A stretch of DNA of 64,000 bases from Thermobifida fusca NBRC 14071 = JCM 3263 (GCF_001592045.1 NZ_BCWB01000041.1:31064-95063), one strand, 5' to 3'; shown: positions 29,041-38,745, counted from the first letter of the stretch. The notes: generated from the sequence alone by a model not told the origin. Made by a program: numbers and translations.

Positions 29041-29889
29041 TCAGTGATTGGGGAGCGATGCGGTATCCCGTACCGCGGACGTGGGGTCATCCTCTTCCGC
29101 GCACCCCGGCTCAACCACGCGGACCGTATAACCGTCCGTCTCGCTGTCAAGAGCCGCCGGAAAGAACATAATCCATGCCGGTTGGCCCTCATACGAGGCG
29201 AGGTCCACGAGAGCCGGAGCGCCGTAGGTGTCGCTGAGCGTGTGCGCGCACGACGCAACGTCAGCGGGTACCGCGCTGTCCGGTTCTAGGGAGAGGCTTT
29301 CCTCGCCCTCTCCCGTGGTTAGGTTGGCGCGCTCGAGGACCGAGGCCCCCTGGGTGGCGAGATTGTCCGCGGTGTAGTCGGTGCCGCTGGACACCACGGA
29401 GATCCGGTAGGGCAGCGCGGCGTGCGGAGAGGAGGCAGGAGGCGGCTCCGCCGCGGTTCCGGGGTCGGCGGGCGGGTCAGCGGTGAAGAGGCCACTGACC
29501 GCCGCGGCACCCGCGCCGAGCACGAAGACGGCTGCTGACGCGGCGACCAGGAACGGCATCCAGCGGGCAGGACCGCGTGGCCGGGGCAGCGGCCGCACTT
29601 TCGCGGTCTCGTCGATCGACGCCTCGGGGGCGACCGCAGGGCGGGAACGAGCGGCATGCTTCTTCGCCTCGGCCCGCAACGCTTCATCGATGCGGTCGAC
29701 GAGCCCTTCAGGCATGGGCGGTACCGGGGCGGAGGCCAGGATCTGCGAGACCTCACGCAGCGCGGAGAGCTGAGCGCGAGCCTCCTCCGACTCGGCAAGC
29801 CAGGCGCGTACCTGCTCCTCCTTGGCTTTGTCGTTCAGCTCTCCCTCAGCGAAGAGCGCGAGGGTCTCGGGGTCTACGTGAGACGTCAC
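29041..29889 (-). CDS. membrane anti-sigma factor candidate for SigM
   Basis: 282 aa. The start overlaps the sigM stop by 4 nt, the classic sigma/anti-sigma coupling. The N-terminal 75 residues (PETLALFAEGELNDKAKEEQVRAWLAESEEARAQLSAL) look like an anti-sigma domain, but the HxxxCxxC zinc motif is absent. A single membrane span lies near residues 108-130 (WMPFLVAASAAVFVLGAGAAAV). An extracytoplasmic domain of about 150 residues follows. It probably sequesters SigM at the membrane and releases it on an envelope or redox signal. The extracytoplasmic domain is not recognised. Confidence 0.75.
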   Translation of the reverse strand: MTSHVDPETLALFAEGELNDKAKEEQVRAWLAESEEARAQLSALREVSQILASAPVPPMPEGLVDRIDEALRAEAKKHAARSRPAVAPEASIDETAKVRPLPRPRGPARWMPFLVAASAAVFVLGAGAAAVSGLFTADPPADPGTAAEPPPASSPHAALPYRISVVSSGTDYTADNLATQGASVLERANLTTGEGEESLSLEPDSAVPADVASCAHTLSDTYGAPALVDLASYEGQPAWIMFFPAALDSETDGYTVRVVEPGCAEEDDPTSAVRDTASLPNH

Positions 29890-30515
29890 GATCTCCTGCC
29901 ACCTCCTTTCGGAGATGGGACGTTTGACGAGTCGCTGGGGTTCCTGAGATGGGCGAGATATGGGAGAAGCCTAGCGCGGCCTCGCGCACACCGGCTCTTC
30001 ACGGTACCCGGAGCGACGTCGAGGATTTTTGCGGCATCCTCGACCCGGTAGCCGAGCATGTCGACGAGGACCAGGGCGAGGCGCTGCTCCACGGGAAGGT
30101 ACCCCAGGGCAGCGTGGACGTCGAGGGAGGTGTCGCTGCGGCCGGTGGGGTCGGGCGCGGACCGGCCCCGCTCGTTGGAGAGAAGGTCGAGCGCAGTGTC
30201 CTCGGTGGGCACGGCGGGGCGGACCATTTTGCGGCGCAGCCGGTCGTGGCAGGCGTTGATGACGATCCGGTGCAGCCACGTGCTGACCATCGCCTCCCCC
30301 CGGAAGCGGTGTGCGCTGCGGAAAGCAGAAAGGAAAGCATCCTGCAGCGCGTCGGCGGCCTCTTCCTGGTCGCCTAGAACCCGGATCGCTACTGCCCACA
30401 GCCGAGCGTGGTGCCGTTTGACCAGTTCGCTGAAGGCGTGCTCGTCACCCTGATTGTGCCTGAACAGTAGCTCGTTGTCGGGGATCTCCTGAACTGCGTC
30501 GGTCACCGTGTTCAC
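29886..30515 (-). CDS. sigM: ECF RNA polymerase sigma factor SigM
   Basis: 209 aa. Region 2: DNELLFRHNQGDEHAFSELVKRHHARLWAVAIRVLGDQEEAADALQDAFLSAFR and FRGEAMVSTWLHRIVINACHDRLRR. Region 4: LPVEQRLALVLVDMLGYRVEDAAKILDVAPGTVKSRCARGRARL. The 40-residue inter-region linker is normal. The position between the murJ-pseudokinase genes and an anti-sigma/trxBA module matches mycobacterial sigM. It overlaps the upstream pseudokinase gene and downstream anti-sigma gene by 4 nt each. No promoter of its own is seen. Confidence 0.93.
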   Translation of the reverse strand: MNTVTDAVQEIPDNELLFRHNQGDEHAFSELVKRHHARLWAVAIRVLGDQEEAADALQDAFLSAFRSAHRFRGEAMVSTWLHRIVINACHDRLRRKMVRPAVPTEDTALDLLSNERGRSAPDPTGRSDTSLDVHAALGYLPVEQRLALVLVDMLGYRVEDAAKILDVAPGTVKSRCARGRARLLPYLAHLRNPSDSSNVPSPKGGGRRS

Positions 30516-32029
30516 TGAATTCCGCGTAGTTCGACCTCGTTGATAGTGCCCCGGTATTTGCCACCGTCCTGGGAAAGAGGGGAGACGAACCAGACCACCA
30601 CGTACTGTCCGGTAGCGGGTTCGTCCAGCTTAATCGGCACCTTTCCGGTTACTCCAGCGCCCTGCCACACAGGTTTCTCGTCCTCTCCCGGGGCCCCACC
30701 GGAGTCGTTGCGCACATACAGCTCGGCGCTGTAGGTGCCGCTGCCGAAGGTGATGTCCACCTCGTGGATCTCCACTTCGGTGCCCATGTCGATAAGCAGG
30801 CCGACACCGTCCTTGTAGTTCCCGAAAGCGGCACTGTTGTAGCCCTCGGTGTTCCAGTGGGTTGAGGGATCCCCGTCGATGGTGTTGGGGGCTTTGTCGT
30901 CGTGTTCGCTGTTGTCACCCGCGGGAGGCGGGTCAAAACCTGTCGCGCCCACCGGGGTGAGCACAACGAGCTCGGTCTCTTCGCTTTTGTCGCCAGGGAC
31001 GTCGGCGGTCTGCGTCCCGGAAGTGTCCCGCATCGAGCTGCCAAGCATCCAGGCGCCCATCACCACGGCGACGAAGACCAGGAGTGCCACAGCACCGATG
31101 AGGATCCGGTTGGTGAGGGAGCCCTCAGTGGCCTGGGGGGTGCGGTGGCGGGAGGAACGGGAAGTCCGAGGTGTGGACGACGCGGCCGCGGCCACGTCGA
31201 GCTGGCCGGAAATGCGGGAGGTGCCCCTGGGCGGTGGCGGCGGAGAGGCCACTTGGGCCATGGGGATAGGAACCACTCGGGGCACGTCGGCCAGGGCGTC
31301 GACGAGCTCTTGCGGGGTGCGCAGCGGCGGGTATCCGCTCTCGGGGAAGGCCGCGCGACAGACGATGGTGTTGAGGACGTCGGGAATGCCCGCAACCACT
31401 TGGGCGGGTTCGCACGGCCGTCCGGAGACGATCGGGGCGGGACGCAGCGCGGTGGCTTCTGGCCCAGGCCAGTAGCCGGTGAGCGCGGCGTACAGCAGTC
31501 GGCCCAGTCCTTGGGCGTCGGTGCCCTGCGGGTCGTCGACGGTGATGTTGTGCAGGGCAGCGTCGAGGCCGAGACCGATCACCTTGACGGCGCCGCCGAC
31601 GCTCCACACCAGTTTGTCCGGGGTTAACCGCAGGTGGTGGATGCCGACTTGGGCGGCCGCGGCGAGGGCTTCGGCTGCCTCGGCGATGAGGCCCGCGGCG
31701 CGTTCAGGTTCCAGGGGCCCGTTGCGCAACAGGTCCGACAGGGTGGTTCCGGAGATCCACTCTTGGACGACATACGGGGTGGGGCCGGACTCGTCGGCGT
31801 CGAACACCTGGGTGACGCGGGCGTCGGAGACACGGCTGGCCGCGCGGGCAGCACGGACCACCTCACTGGTACGGCTGAAGCCGTCAGCGAACGTCCAAGC
31901 CCCGACGGGGCGCGCGAGTGTTTCGTCGGTCGCCTTCCACAGTGAGGCTCCGCTAGTCTCGCTCACCAATTCGTCCAGTCGATAACGATTGGCGAGCCTC
32001 GCGCCGGGCTCAATCATGAAGGTGCTCAT
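30512..32029 (-). CDS. membrane pseudokinase of the MurJ pathway
   Basis: 505 aa. Residues about 14-260 have a Hanks-type kinase fold (ARLANRYRLDELVSETSGASLWKATDE), but catalytic residues are lost. The beta-3 Lys is missing (ARPVGAWTF), HRDLKPxN is replaced by HLRLTPDKL, and DFG by GLG. A basic linker and a membrane span (IGAVALLVFVAVVMGAWMLG, about 320-345) follow. The C-terminal extracytoplasmic part is discoidin/F5-8C-like (DGDPSTHWNTEGYNS, VGLLIDMGTEVEIHEVDITFGS). In mycobacteria the same pseudokinase is fused to MurJ, where PknB phosphorylation recruits FhaA. Here it is a separate gene. It overlaps sigM by 4 nt. Confidence 0.85.
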   Translation of the reverse strand: MSTFMIEPGARLANRYRLDELVSETSGASLWKATDETLARPVGAWTFADGFSRTSEVVRAARAASRVSDARVTQVFDADESGPTPYVVQEWISGTTLSDLLRNGPLEPERAAGLIAEAAEALAAAAQVGIHHLRLTPDKLVWSVGGAVKVIGLGLDAALHNITVDDPQGTDAQGLGRLLYAALTGYWPGPEATALRPAPIVSGRPCEPAQVVAGIPDVLNTIVCRAAFPESGYPPLRTPQELVDALADVPRVVPIPMAQVASPPPPPRGTSRISGQLDVAAAASSTPRTSRSSRHRTPQATEGSLTNRILIGAVALLVFVAVVMGAWMLGSSMRDTSGTQTADVPGDKSEETELVVLTPVGATGFDPPPAGDNSEHDDKAPNTIDGDPSTHWNTEGYNSAAFGNYKDGVGLLIDMGTEVEIHEVDITFGSGTYSAELYVRNDSGGAPGEDEKPVWQGAGVTGKVPIKLDEPATGQYVVVWFVSPLSQDGGKYRGTINEVELRGIQ

Positions 32030-32572
32030 ACCGGGAGTGACGGACGGGAGGGGTGACGTGAGGCTGACCTCCCTGCTGCCGGGCCATAGCGCCTGTCCCC
32101 GACCTCCCTCCGGGCAGCTGAGAAGAAACCGAACTTTAGGGCAGAGTCACGCCGTCCCATGCTAAGACGCTTGACCGTGCCTGTTGGAGGACACGGTCGG
32201 GGAACATTGGGAAATATCGTGTGCAAACTGGGACCTCCGTGGGGTGGGGAGGGGCGCGGGGTTTCGGCGATCAGCGCTCGCAACGACGAGCACACACCGT
32301 TTCCCCAGCTTGGGTGACTTGCATCACTCTAGTGTGGAGTGGTGGTGGACAAGAGGGGCGGACCGAACCAGCCGGTCTGCGACCACGGTAGAGCCAGACC
32401 TGCTGGGAGGGAATAGCCCATCGGTCCGGATCCCGCGAACACCACCACACCGAACACTACGCCGGGAACCGCCCTCGCGCGCAACTACCAAGATCCGCAG
32501 TGTGGCGCGTCGCCCGCCCCGGTGCAGCCGGCGGAGGAACTGTCCGCGAAAAATCCCCGTCCACCGCGGCCG
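32030..32572. other. intergenic gap between murJ and pseudokinase gene
   Basis: 543 nt with no recognisable gene, between two same-strand genes. It should hold the promoter for the pseudokinase-sigM-anti-sigma genes. A small stem-loop (ACCGTG / CACGGT arms) lies near 32174-32197. No clear SigM-type promoter was identified by eye. Confidence 0.4.
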
Positions 32573-34315
32573 TTACCGGCGCAACCGGGACTTGACGAGC
32601 TCCATCACCGCGCTCAGCTCATCGATCCGCAGCAGCTTGGCCGCTACCAGGAACACGGGGAGCCCTGCCAGGCAGCCCACCACGGGCGCACCGATGTTGA
32701 TGGCCAGCCCCGAGACGAACCACGACTGGAACAGAACCAGCACGCCCCAGCCCACAACCACGCTGGGTGCGGTCGCCAGGTAGAGCCGGACCAGCGTGCT
32801 GGCGATACGGCGCCCGTCCAAACCGCCCAGCCGGCGGCGGAGGATGAGCCCGCCGAGGAACACTCCCACCAGGAACGAGGACATGAACCCGCCGGCCACG
32901 CCAACCACCACGAAGTGCGGCGGCAGCAGCCAGGACGCGGTCAGCGCCAGCACGCCGTGCACGGCGATGTTGGCGATCCCCAGGAACGCGGGGGTGCGGG
33001 TGTCGCCCAGCGCGTAGAACACACGCAGCATCAACTGGAAGACGCTGAACGGCAGCAGGCCGAGCGACATCACCATGAGGATGTAACCGATGTTGGCAGC
33101 GTCGCTGTCGCCGGTGTTGCCGTGGGCGAACAGCAGCACCGTGATCTCCGTGGCGTACAGCGAGATCGCCAGCGACAGCGGCACCAGGATCAGCGCGGAA
33201 ACTCGCAGCGTACGGGAGAACCCGGCACGCACCTCGTCCCAACGCTGGTCGGCAGCGAACGCGCTCATCTGCGGCAGCAGCACCGTGATCAACGAGACCG
33301 CGATGATCGCGTACGGCAGTTGGAAAAGCTGGTAGGCGTAGCTGTAGGCGGTGAGACCGGCGCCCGCGTCCGCTGACCCGTGCGCATTCGCGGCCACGTT
33401 GGCCCCGGTGGCGATCTGGGAGGTGATCACGAAACCCAACTGGGTGGTGAGCGTGTACAGGAACATCCACCCGGCCGTGCGCAGGGCCTCCCCCAGCCCG
33501 GAGCCGCGCAGGTCCAGCCGGGGCCGCCACCGGTATCCCGACCGCCACAGCGAGCCCAGCAGCACCACCGTCTGCAGCACCATGCCGCAGCTCGTGCCCG
33601 CGCCCAACAGGATCTTGTCGGCGGTGGTCACCGTCTCCACTGTGCTTCCGGTGCCCACCATGAGGAACAGCACCCCGACGGCGATGATCACCAGGTTGTT
33701 GAGCACAGGGGCCCATACCGGAGCGCCGAACTTGCCCCGGGTGTTGAGCATGGCGCTGATGAGACCGCTCATCCCGACGAAGAACACCTGGGCGAGCAGG
33801 AAACGCGCCAGGTAGACCGACACCTCGGCCTGCGCAGGCAGGAAGTCGCTCGCGTAAAGCTGGATCAGCGGCCGCGCGAGCAGGATCGCCGCCACTGTCA
33901 CCACCAGCAGCACCAGGACAGCACTGGTGAACAGGCGGTCCTCCGTGGCCTTGCCGCCGTCGGCGTCCCGTTTGCGCCGCCGCACCAGGAACGGCACGAT
34001 CACGCTCGCCATCAGACCGCCGATGAGCAGGTCGTTGATGATGAACGGGATCGTGTTGGCGACGTTGTAGGCGTCACCGAGCAGCTGTGTGCCCAGCGCT
34101 GCAGCGAGCACGACGGTACGGAAGAACCCGGTGACCCGAGACACCATCGTCCCGACCGCCATGACCATGCTGGAGCGCATCATGCCGCCCGGCGTGGCGG
34201 TGGAGTCCTGCTCCGCCTGCGGGGCAGCCGAATCGGCGTGGGGGGAAGGGGACCCCGCGTCCTTGGCAGGGCCGCCCGTGTGGTCGTCGCTGGCGCTGCT
34301 GATGTCGGTCGCCAC
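32573..34315 (-). CDS. murJ: lipid II flippase MurJ
   Basis: The start is GTG 34315 (MATDISSASDDHTGG), 8 nt after AAAGGAG, giving 580 aa; the open frame continues upstream but only with Arg-rich shadow sequence. A cytosolic acidic/Ser-rich tail of about 45 residues precedes the MOP/MATE-like core. This begins MMRSSMVMAVGTMVSRVTGFFRTVVLAAALGTQLLGDAYNVANTIPFI, the MurJ signature with conserved Arg residues. About 14 membrane spans follow to the Arg-rich end (ELVKSRLRR). It flips lipid II for peptidoglycan synthesis. Unlike the mycobacterial homologue it lacks a fused pseudokinase domain. Confidence 0.93.
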   Translation of the reverse strand: MATDISSASDDHTGGPAKDAGSPSPHADSAAPQAEQDSTATPGGMMRSSMVMAVGTMVSRVTGFFRTVVLAAALGTQLLGDAYNVANTIPFIINDLLIGGLMASVIVPFLVRRRKRDADGGKATEDRLFTSAVLVLLVVTVAAILLARPLIQLYASDFLPAQAEVSVYLARFLLAQVFFVGMSGLISAMLNTRGKFGAPVWAPVLNNLVIIAVGVLFLMVGTGSTVETVTTADKILLGAGTSCGMVLQTVVLLGSLWRSGYRWRPRLDLRGSGLGEALRTAGWMFLYTLTTQLGFVITSQIATGANVAANAHGSADAGAGLTAYSYAYQLFQLPYAIIAVSLITVLLPQMSAFAADQRWDEVRAGFSRTLRVSALILVPLSLAISLYATEITVLLFAHGNTGDSDAANIGYILMVMSLGLLPFSVFQLMLRVFYALGDTRTPAFLGIANIAVHGVLALTASWLLPPHFVVVGVAGGFMSSFLVGVFLGGLILRRRLGGLDGRRIASTLVRLYLATAPSVVVGWGVLVLFQSWFVSGLAINIGAPVVGCLAGLPVFLVAAKLLRIDELSAVMELVKSRLRR

Positions 34316-34424
34316 CGGCGTGGCTCCTTTCGATAGCGCCGACGGCACGCCCGTCGGCGCCGAGATGTCGTGTGGGAAGGTCTCGTCGAAACAGAAGTTC
34401 AGGGTAGAAGACCGCGGCCTCTGG

Positions 34425-36932
34425 TCAGGAACGGGCCTCTTCAGCGCTCTCCCCATCCTGGTCTGGTTTGACCGGGCCGGGCGGGGAGTGGCTGTCCGTG
34501 TCGTCGGCACGCTCCCCGGTGACCGCAGCCAGAGAGTCCTCCTGCGCGGCAGCAGTAGCGTCAATGGCCGCCTGGGTTTTCCGCGCCTGGTCCCGCCGCC
34601 ATTTACGGACCGCGCGCGGGGCCAACGCAACCACCAGGACCAGGGCGGCGATCCCGCTGATGAGGAGTGCGCCGCTGCCGAGCCCGGTGGCGTTGACCGG
34701 GATAGTGGTCGGCTCGTCGGTGATCGGTTCCCCATCAGCATTGTGCAGGCTCAAGTGCAGCACGGTGCGGCCGTTGACCGTGGCGGAGAGCGGCACGTAC
34801 ACGGTGGTCTTGCCGCCGGGGCCGATCTCCATCGACTTGGTGTAGTCGCCGATCGACAGGCGTTCGGAGTTCTCCGAGAAGATCGACAAGTGGACGGTCA
34901 CCGAATGGTCGCTGAGATCGTTGGCGACCATCACTCCGAGCGTGCCGTTCTTGCTGGCCAGCGTGATGGGGTCGCCGGGGATCACGTGGATTTTGGCTTT
35001 GTGCTCCTGAACCGCCTGGTCCACTCGGTCCAGGATGGCCTCGGCGACTTCCGTGTCCTCACGCCACCACGCCGACTCCAACCGCAGCACCGCGGGACGG
35101 AACGGGTCCGCGTCCTCGGTGAGCACGCTGTTGAACAGCCGCACTTGGCGGCGGATCTTCCGGATCCGCTCCACATGGTCCGCGGAGAGTTCCGCTTCCG
35201 CGGCTTTCTTCGGGTAGGTGAGCCCTTGCCGGTCTTCGGCATCGGCAGCGTCGGCGTCGACGCTGGTGAGAGGCACCGCGGACAGCCACGGCGCCTGCTC
35301 GGTGGCGTCGAGCAGGCCGGTGGCGTACGCGGGGTCGGGGTCCCAGTCCTGCGGCGGCGCCAGGATGAGGGTGCGCCGCTTGTCTGGCGCCTCAGCCGCA
35401 ATCATCGCTGTTTCCGCGACGAACCGCTGCGTGGCCAGCGTGCTGGCCCCGGGCGTGTGGGTGTTGGCGCCGAGGATCCGGGTGAGCCCGCGGTCGACGA
35501 CGAGCGCAGTGCCTTCCTCCCCGCCGGCGAGCGGCAGCGGGGCTACGCCTCCCGGCGTGTGGCCGAGCCAGTTCTTCGCGGGCATTGCCGACTCGTCGAG
35601 GAGGAACGTGGTGGCCCCGTGCGAGTTCAGGAAGTCGCGGGTGGCTTCGTCCATCACCCCGTTGGCGGGCCAGGCGAGTTCAGTGTCGGCTTCGCGGCCC
35701 AAGAGCTCCGCTACCGTGGAGCGCCCCAATTCGACCGCGGTCTCCGCGTCCCCGCTCAGGTCGGCGTCGAGCAGGGCGGGCAGGTCGGGGTTGGCATAGG
35801 GGACGGCGAGCAGCGGGTCTTCCGCCAGCCACAGGCGGGCGTGCGCGAGCCACACTTGGGCGTCCACGCTGGCCTCGTGCTCTTCGAGGACAGGGCCCGA
35901 CTCGGTGGCGTTCGTCAGGGACCAGTAGCTGCCCTCCCCGAGCCGGTGGATGTCGTCGAGGAGGGCCGGATCCACCGCCCAGGTGATGGGGACGGGGTCG
36001 GCGGGTGAAGGAGTGTCCTCCGGGGTGGGGCCGGGCTGGGTTTCGGTTTCCACGGCCGTGGCGGGGGACGCGGACGGGTCTCCCAGCGGGGAGGCGGTGG
36101 CGTCGGCAAGGTCCGTGACCGCGTCCTCCTCCTCGGGCTGGGGAGTGGGCCCGGTGTAGGTGGAGTCGATTTCTCCGTCTTGGGCGCCGATGGTGAGCAG
36201 GCGGCCCAGCCGACCGTCTTTGGTGATCTCAGCGGCGAGGTCTGCGGTGAGATAGGTGTCGTCGTCGGCGCGCTGCGGGCGGTCCATCAGCGGCCACACC
36301 CAAGCGACCTGGAGCTTCGTCATTTTCTCCGCACCGGTGTAGACGACGAACGTGCGGAGGGTGCCGAGGTCGTCCCCGGATTCGGTGGCGGCGCTGATGG
36401 TGAGCGGGTACACCCCGAATCCGCCTTGGAAGTCCAGGTCTTTGACGGTGGTGCGCAGGGTGAAGGAGATCGCGGAGCCGGGCGGCAGGGGCGTGTCGAT
36501 GGTGGTGGAGGGGCCGGACGCGTACGGTTCGGGGCCTGCGCCGTCGGCGTGCCGGTCCAGGGCGTCCCGCCCGGTCAGCGGGTAGGGGTTGTAGCGCAGG
36601 CGGACGGTGATCCCGTCGAGGGTGGCGTCGGTGGTGTTGGTCACCAGTCCTTTGACGGTGACGGTGTCTTTCTTCTTGGCTACCACCGAGGTGATGTCGG
36701 AGAGGGCCAGGGAAGGCAGCTCTCGCACGTCGTCGACAGGGAGGATCGTCGCTACCCCCGGCATCGACTCGGTTACGGCCTGGGCTGGCGGACTGGGCTG
36801 GAGCGGGGTCAGTGCCGGAAGCACCGCGAAGGCGGTGGCCACGACCACGCCCAGATGAGCAATTCGACGCACGCCTCTGGGTCTTCCGAATCGTTGGACG
36901 GTCGGCTGAAGTCGCCGTACGGGTGGCTCCAC
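34425..36932 (-). CDS. DUF6049 secreted/membrane-anchored protein
   Basis: 835 aa from GTG 36932. An internal GTG (VRRIAHLGVVVATAFAVLPAL) would give a tidier signal peptide; cleavage is likely near PAQA. The long extracytoplasmic region begins with an Ig-like fold (DTVTVKGLVTNTTDATLDGITVRLRYNPYPL). A Pro/Thr/Glu-rich linker and a polysaccharide-deacetylase-like barrel remnant (GVMDEATRDFLNSHGATTFLLDES) follow. A C-terminal membrane span (SGALLISGIAALVLVVALAPRAVRKWRRDQARK) and acidic cytosolic tail end it. It is the Rv3909-type neighbour of murJ, 109 nt upstream on the same strand, presumably acting in envelope assembly. No enzyme activity can be assigned. Confidence 0.8.
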   Translation of the reverse strand: MEPPVRRLQPTVQRFGRPRGVRRIAHLGVVVATAFAVLPALTPLQPSPPAQAVTESMPGVATILPVDDVRELPSLALSDITSVVAKKKDTVTVKGLVTNTTDATLDGITVRLRYNPYPLTGRDALDRHADGAGPEPYASGPSTTIDTPLPPGSAISFTLRTTVKDLDFQGGFGVYPLTISAATESGDDLGTLRTFVVYTGAEKMTKLQVAWVWPLMDRPQRADDDTYLTADLAAEITKDGRLGRLLTIGAQDGEIDSTYTGPTPQPEEEDAVTDLADATASPLGDPSASPATAVETETQPGPTPEDTPSPADPVPITWAVDPALLDDIHRLGEGSYWSLTNATESGPVLEEHEASVDAQVWLAHARLWLAEDPLLAVPYANPDLPALLDADLSGDAETAVELGRSTVAELLGREADTELAWPANGVMDEATRDFLNSHGATTFLLDESAMPAKNWLGHTPGGVAPLPLAGGEEGTALVVDRGLTRILGANTHTPGASTLATQRFVAETAMIAAEAPDKRRTLILAPPQDWDPDPAYATGLLDATEQAPWLSAVPLTSVDADAADAEDRQGLTYPKKAAEAELSADHVERIRKIRRQVRLFNSVLTEDADPFRPAVLRLESAWWREDTEVAEAILDRVDQAVQEHKAKIHVIPGDPITLASKNGTLGVMVANDLSDHSVTVHLSIFSENSERLSIGDYTKSMEIGPGGKTTVYVPLSATVNGRTVLHLSLHNADGEPITDEPTTIPVNATGLGSGALLISGIAALVLVVALAPRAVRKWRRDQARKTQAAIDATAAAQEDSLAAVTGERADDTDSHSPPGPVKPDQDGESAEEARS

Positions 36933-37230
36933 AGAATAGAAGAGTCCCCACGGGAGCGCGATGACTCCGGGACAGTACCCGTCAAAGGCGCCGCTGCCGA
37001 CCGTTGCGGGCCTTGTGGATCAGGGCGGACGCGGCACGCCGCGCGTCACGTCCGAAAACGACGATACCTGTTGTCCCCAAATGGGAACAGTGGGCGCAAG
37101 CGTCAGGCCACGAGGCATACGGCATCCTGAGAAGCAAGGGGACGGGCGACAGGGCCGTGGGATACGCCACTGGTGCCCGGTCCGGAAGCAGAGTCGATTC
37201 GCCATGGTGGAGTCTGGCCACATAGTCTCT
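36933..37230. other. divergent promoter region DUF6049 / pcnA
   Basis: About 300 nt between divergently transcribed genes. A possible -10 element TAGTCT (37223-37228) lies 8 nt before a GTG at 37237, compatible with leaderless pcnA expression. No -35 match is convincing. The MutT-type NUDIX gene found here in mycobacteria is absent. Confidence 0.45.
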
Positions 37231-38739
37231 GTGCCTGTGTCGAACAGTGAGTTTCCCGATCGGATCTCGAACTCCCCGACCGTTGAGGCCACGCTGACGG
37301 ACGAACAGCGCTCGTCAGTCGACCGACTGCTGCGCACGGTCGACCCGGTAGTGACCGAACTGGGTGAGCGGTTCGCCGCGGCGGGGCACGAGTTGGCGAT
37401 CGTCGGCGGTCCCGTACGCGATGCGCTCCTGGGACGTCCGGTTCACGACATCGACTTGACCACCGACGCGGTGCCCGAACGCGTCCTGGAACTCGTGGAC
37501 GGCTGGGCCGACGCGGTGTGGACCATCGGTATCGAGTTCGGCACGGTAGGACTGCGCAAGAACGGGCGGCAGGTGGAGATCACCACCTACCGGAGCGAGT
37601 CGTACCAGGTCAAGTCGCGTAAGCCGGAAGTCAGCTACGGCACGTCGCTCTACGAGGACCTGGTCCGGCGGGACTTCACGGTCAACGCCATGGCGGTGCG
37701 CGTGCCCGGCGGGGAGTTCGTGGACCCGTTCGGAGGCCTCCGGGACCTGGCGGACCGCACGCTGCGCACTCCCGGCAAACCCGAAGACTCCTTCAACGAC
37801 GACCCCCTGCGGATCATGCGGGGAATCCGGTTCGCCGCCCAGTTGGGGTTCTCAGTCGACGAGAAGGTCGCTGCCGCGATGACCGCGATGGCGGAACGGC
37901 TGCGCATCGTCTCCGCTGAGCGGATCCGCGACGAGCTCACCAAACTGATCCTGAGCCCCAACCCGCGGCTCGGCGTGTCCCTGATGACGGACCTGGGGGT
38001 GGCCAACTATGTGCTCCCCGAGATCCCGAAACTCAAGCTCACGGTGGACGAGCACCACCGGCACAAGGACGTCTACGAGCACTCGCTGACCGTGCTCGAC
38101 CAGGCCGTGGACTTGGAACGGGCCCGCGGCATGGAGCCCGACCTGGTGCTGCGGCTGGCCGCACTCCTGCACGACATCGGCAAACCCAAGACCCGGGCTT
38201 TCCAGCCGGGCGGCAAGGTCACGTTCCACCACCACGAGGTGGTGGGCGCGTCGATGAGCAAGAACCGGCTGACGGCGCTGCGATTCCCCAAGGACGTGGT
38301 CAACGACGTCAGCAAGCTGGTCTCCCTGCACCTGCGGTTCTACGGCTACGGCAAGGGGGAGTGGACCGATTCCGCGGTGCGCCGCTATGCGCGGGACGCC
38401 GGCCACCTGCTGTCCCGGCTGCACATCCTGACCCGGGCCGACTGCACGACGCGCAACCGCCGCAAGGCTGCGGCGCTGGCCCGCGCCTACGACGACATTG
38501 AACGGCGGATCGAACGGCTGGCGAAGGAAGAGGAGCTGTCGAAGATCCGTCCGGACTTGGACGGCCACGAGATCCAGGAAGTGCTGGGAATCCGGCCGGG
38601 CCCGCTGGTCGGGCAAGCATGGCGGTACCTCCTGGAGCTGCGGCTGGAGCACGGCCCGCTCGGCAAGGAGGAGGCGACGAAGGCGCTCCTCCGCTGGGCT
38701 GAAGAGCAGGGAATCACCCCGGGCAAGCCGGAGGAGTGA
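37231..38739 (+). CDS. pcnA: CCA tRNA nucleotidyltransferase
   Basis: About 502 aa from GTG 37231 (GTG 37237 equally possible, see the upstream region); the frame extends to 36961 without family similarity. The nucleotidyltransferase head has LAIVGGPVRDALLGRPVHDIDLTTDA (GG and DxD metal ligands) and RRDFTVNAMAVRVPGGEFVDPFGG. Downstream, DDPLRIMRGIRFAAQLGF is the tRNA-binding neck. An HD domain follows (LRLAALLHDIGKPKTRAF with VTFHHHEVVGASMS). It adds or repairs the 3' CCA of tRNAs; here tRNA-Ile lacks an encoded CCA. The pcnA label follows actinobacterial usage. Confidence 0.93.
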   Translation: MPVSNSEFPDRISNSPTVEATLTDEQRSSVDRLLRTVDPVVTELGERFAAAGHELAIVGGPVRDALLGRPVHDIDLTTDAVPERVLELVDGWADAVWTIGIEFGTVGLRKNGRQVEITTYRSESYQVKSRKPEVSYGTSLYEDLVRRDFTVNAMAVRVPGGEFVDPFGGLRDLADRTLRTPGKPEDSFNDDPLRIMRGIRFAAQLGFSVDEKVAAAMTAMAERLRIVSAERIRDELTKLILSPNPRLGVSLMTDLGVANYVLPEIPKLKLTVDEHHRHKDVYEHSLTVLDQAVDLERARGMEPDLVLRLAALLHDIGKPKTRAFQPGGKVTFHHHEVVGASMSKNRLTALRFPKDVVNDVSKLVSLHLRFYGYGKGEWTDSAVRRYARDAGHLLSRLHILTRADCTTRNRRKAAALARAYDDIERRIERLAKEEELSKIRPDLDGHEIQEVLGIRPGPLVGQAWRYLLELRLEHGPLGKEEATKALLRWAEEQGITPGKPEE

Positions 38740-38745
38740 CCTGCG

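Noticed and set aside
34316..34741. N-terminal extension of murJ to an upstream start
   Set aside because: The sequence is an Arg/Pro/Ser-rich shadow antisense-like to the DUF6049 3' end; GTG 34315 has a good ribosome-binding site and gives the expected protein.
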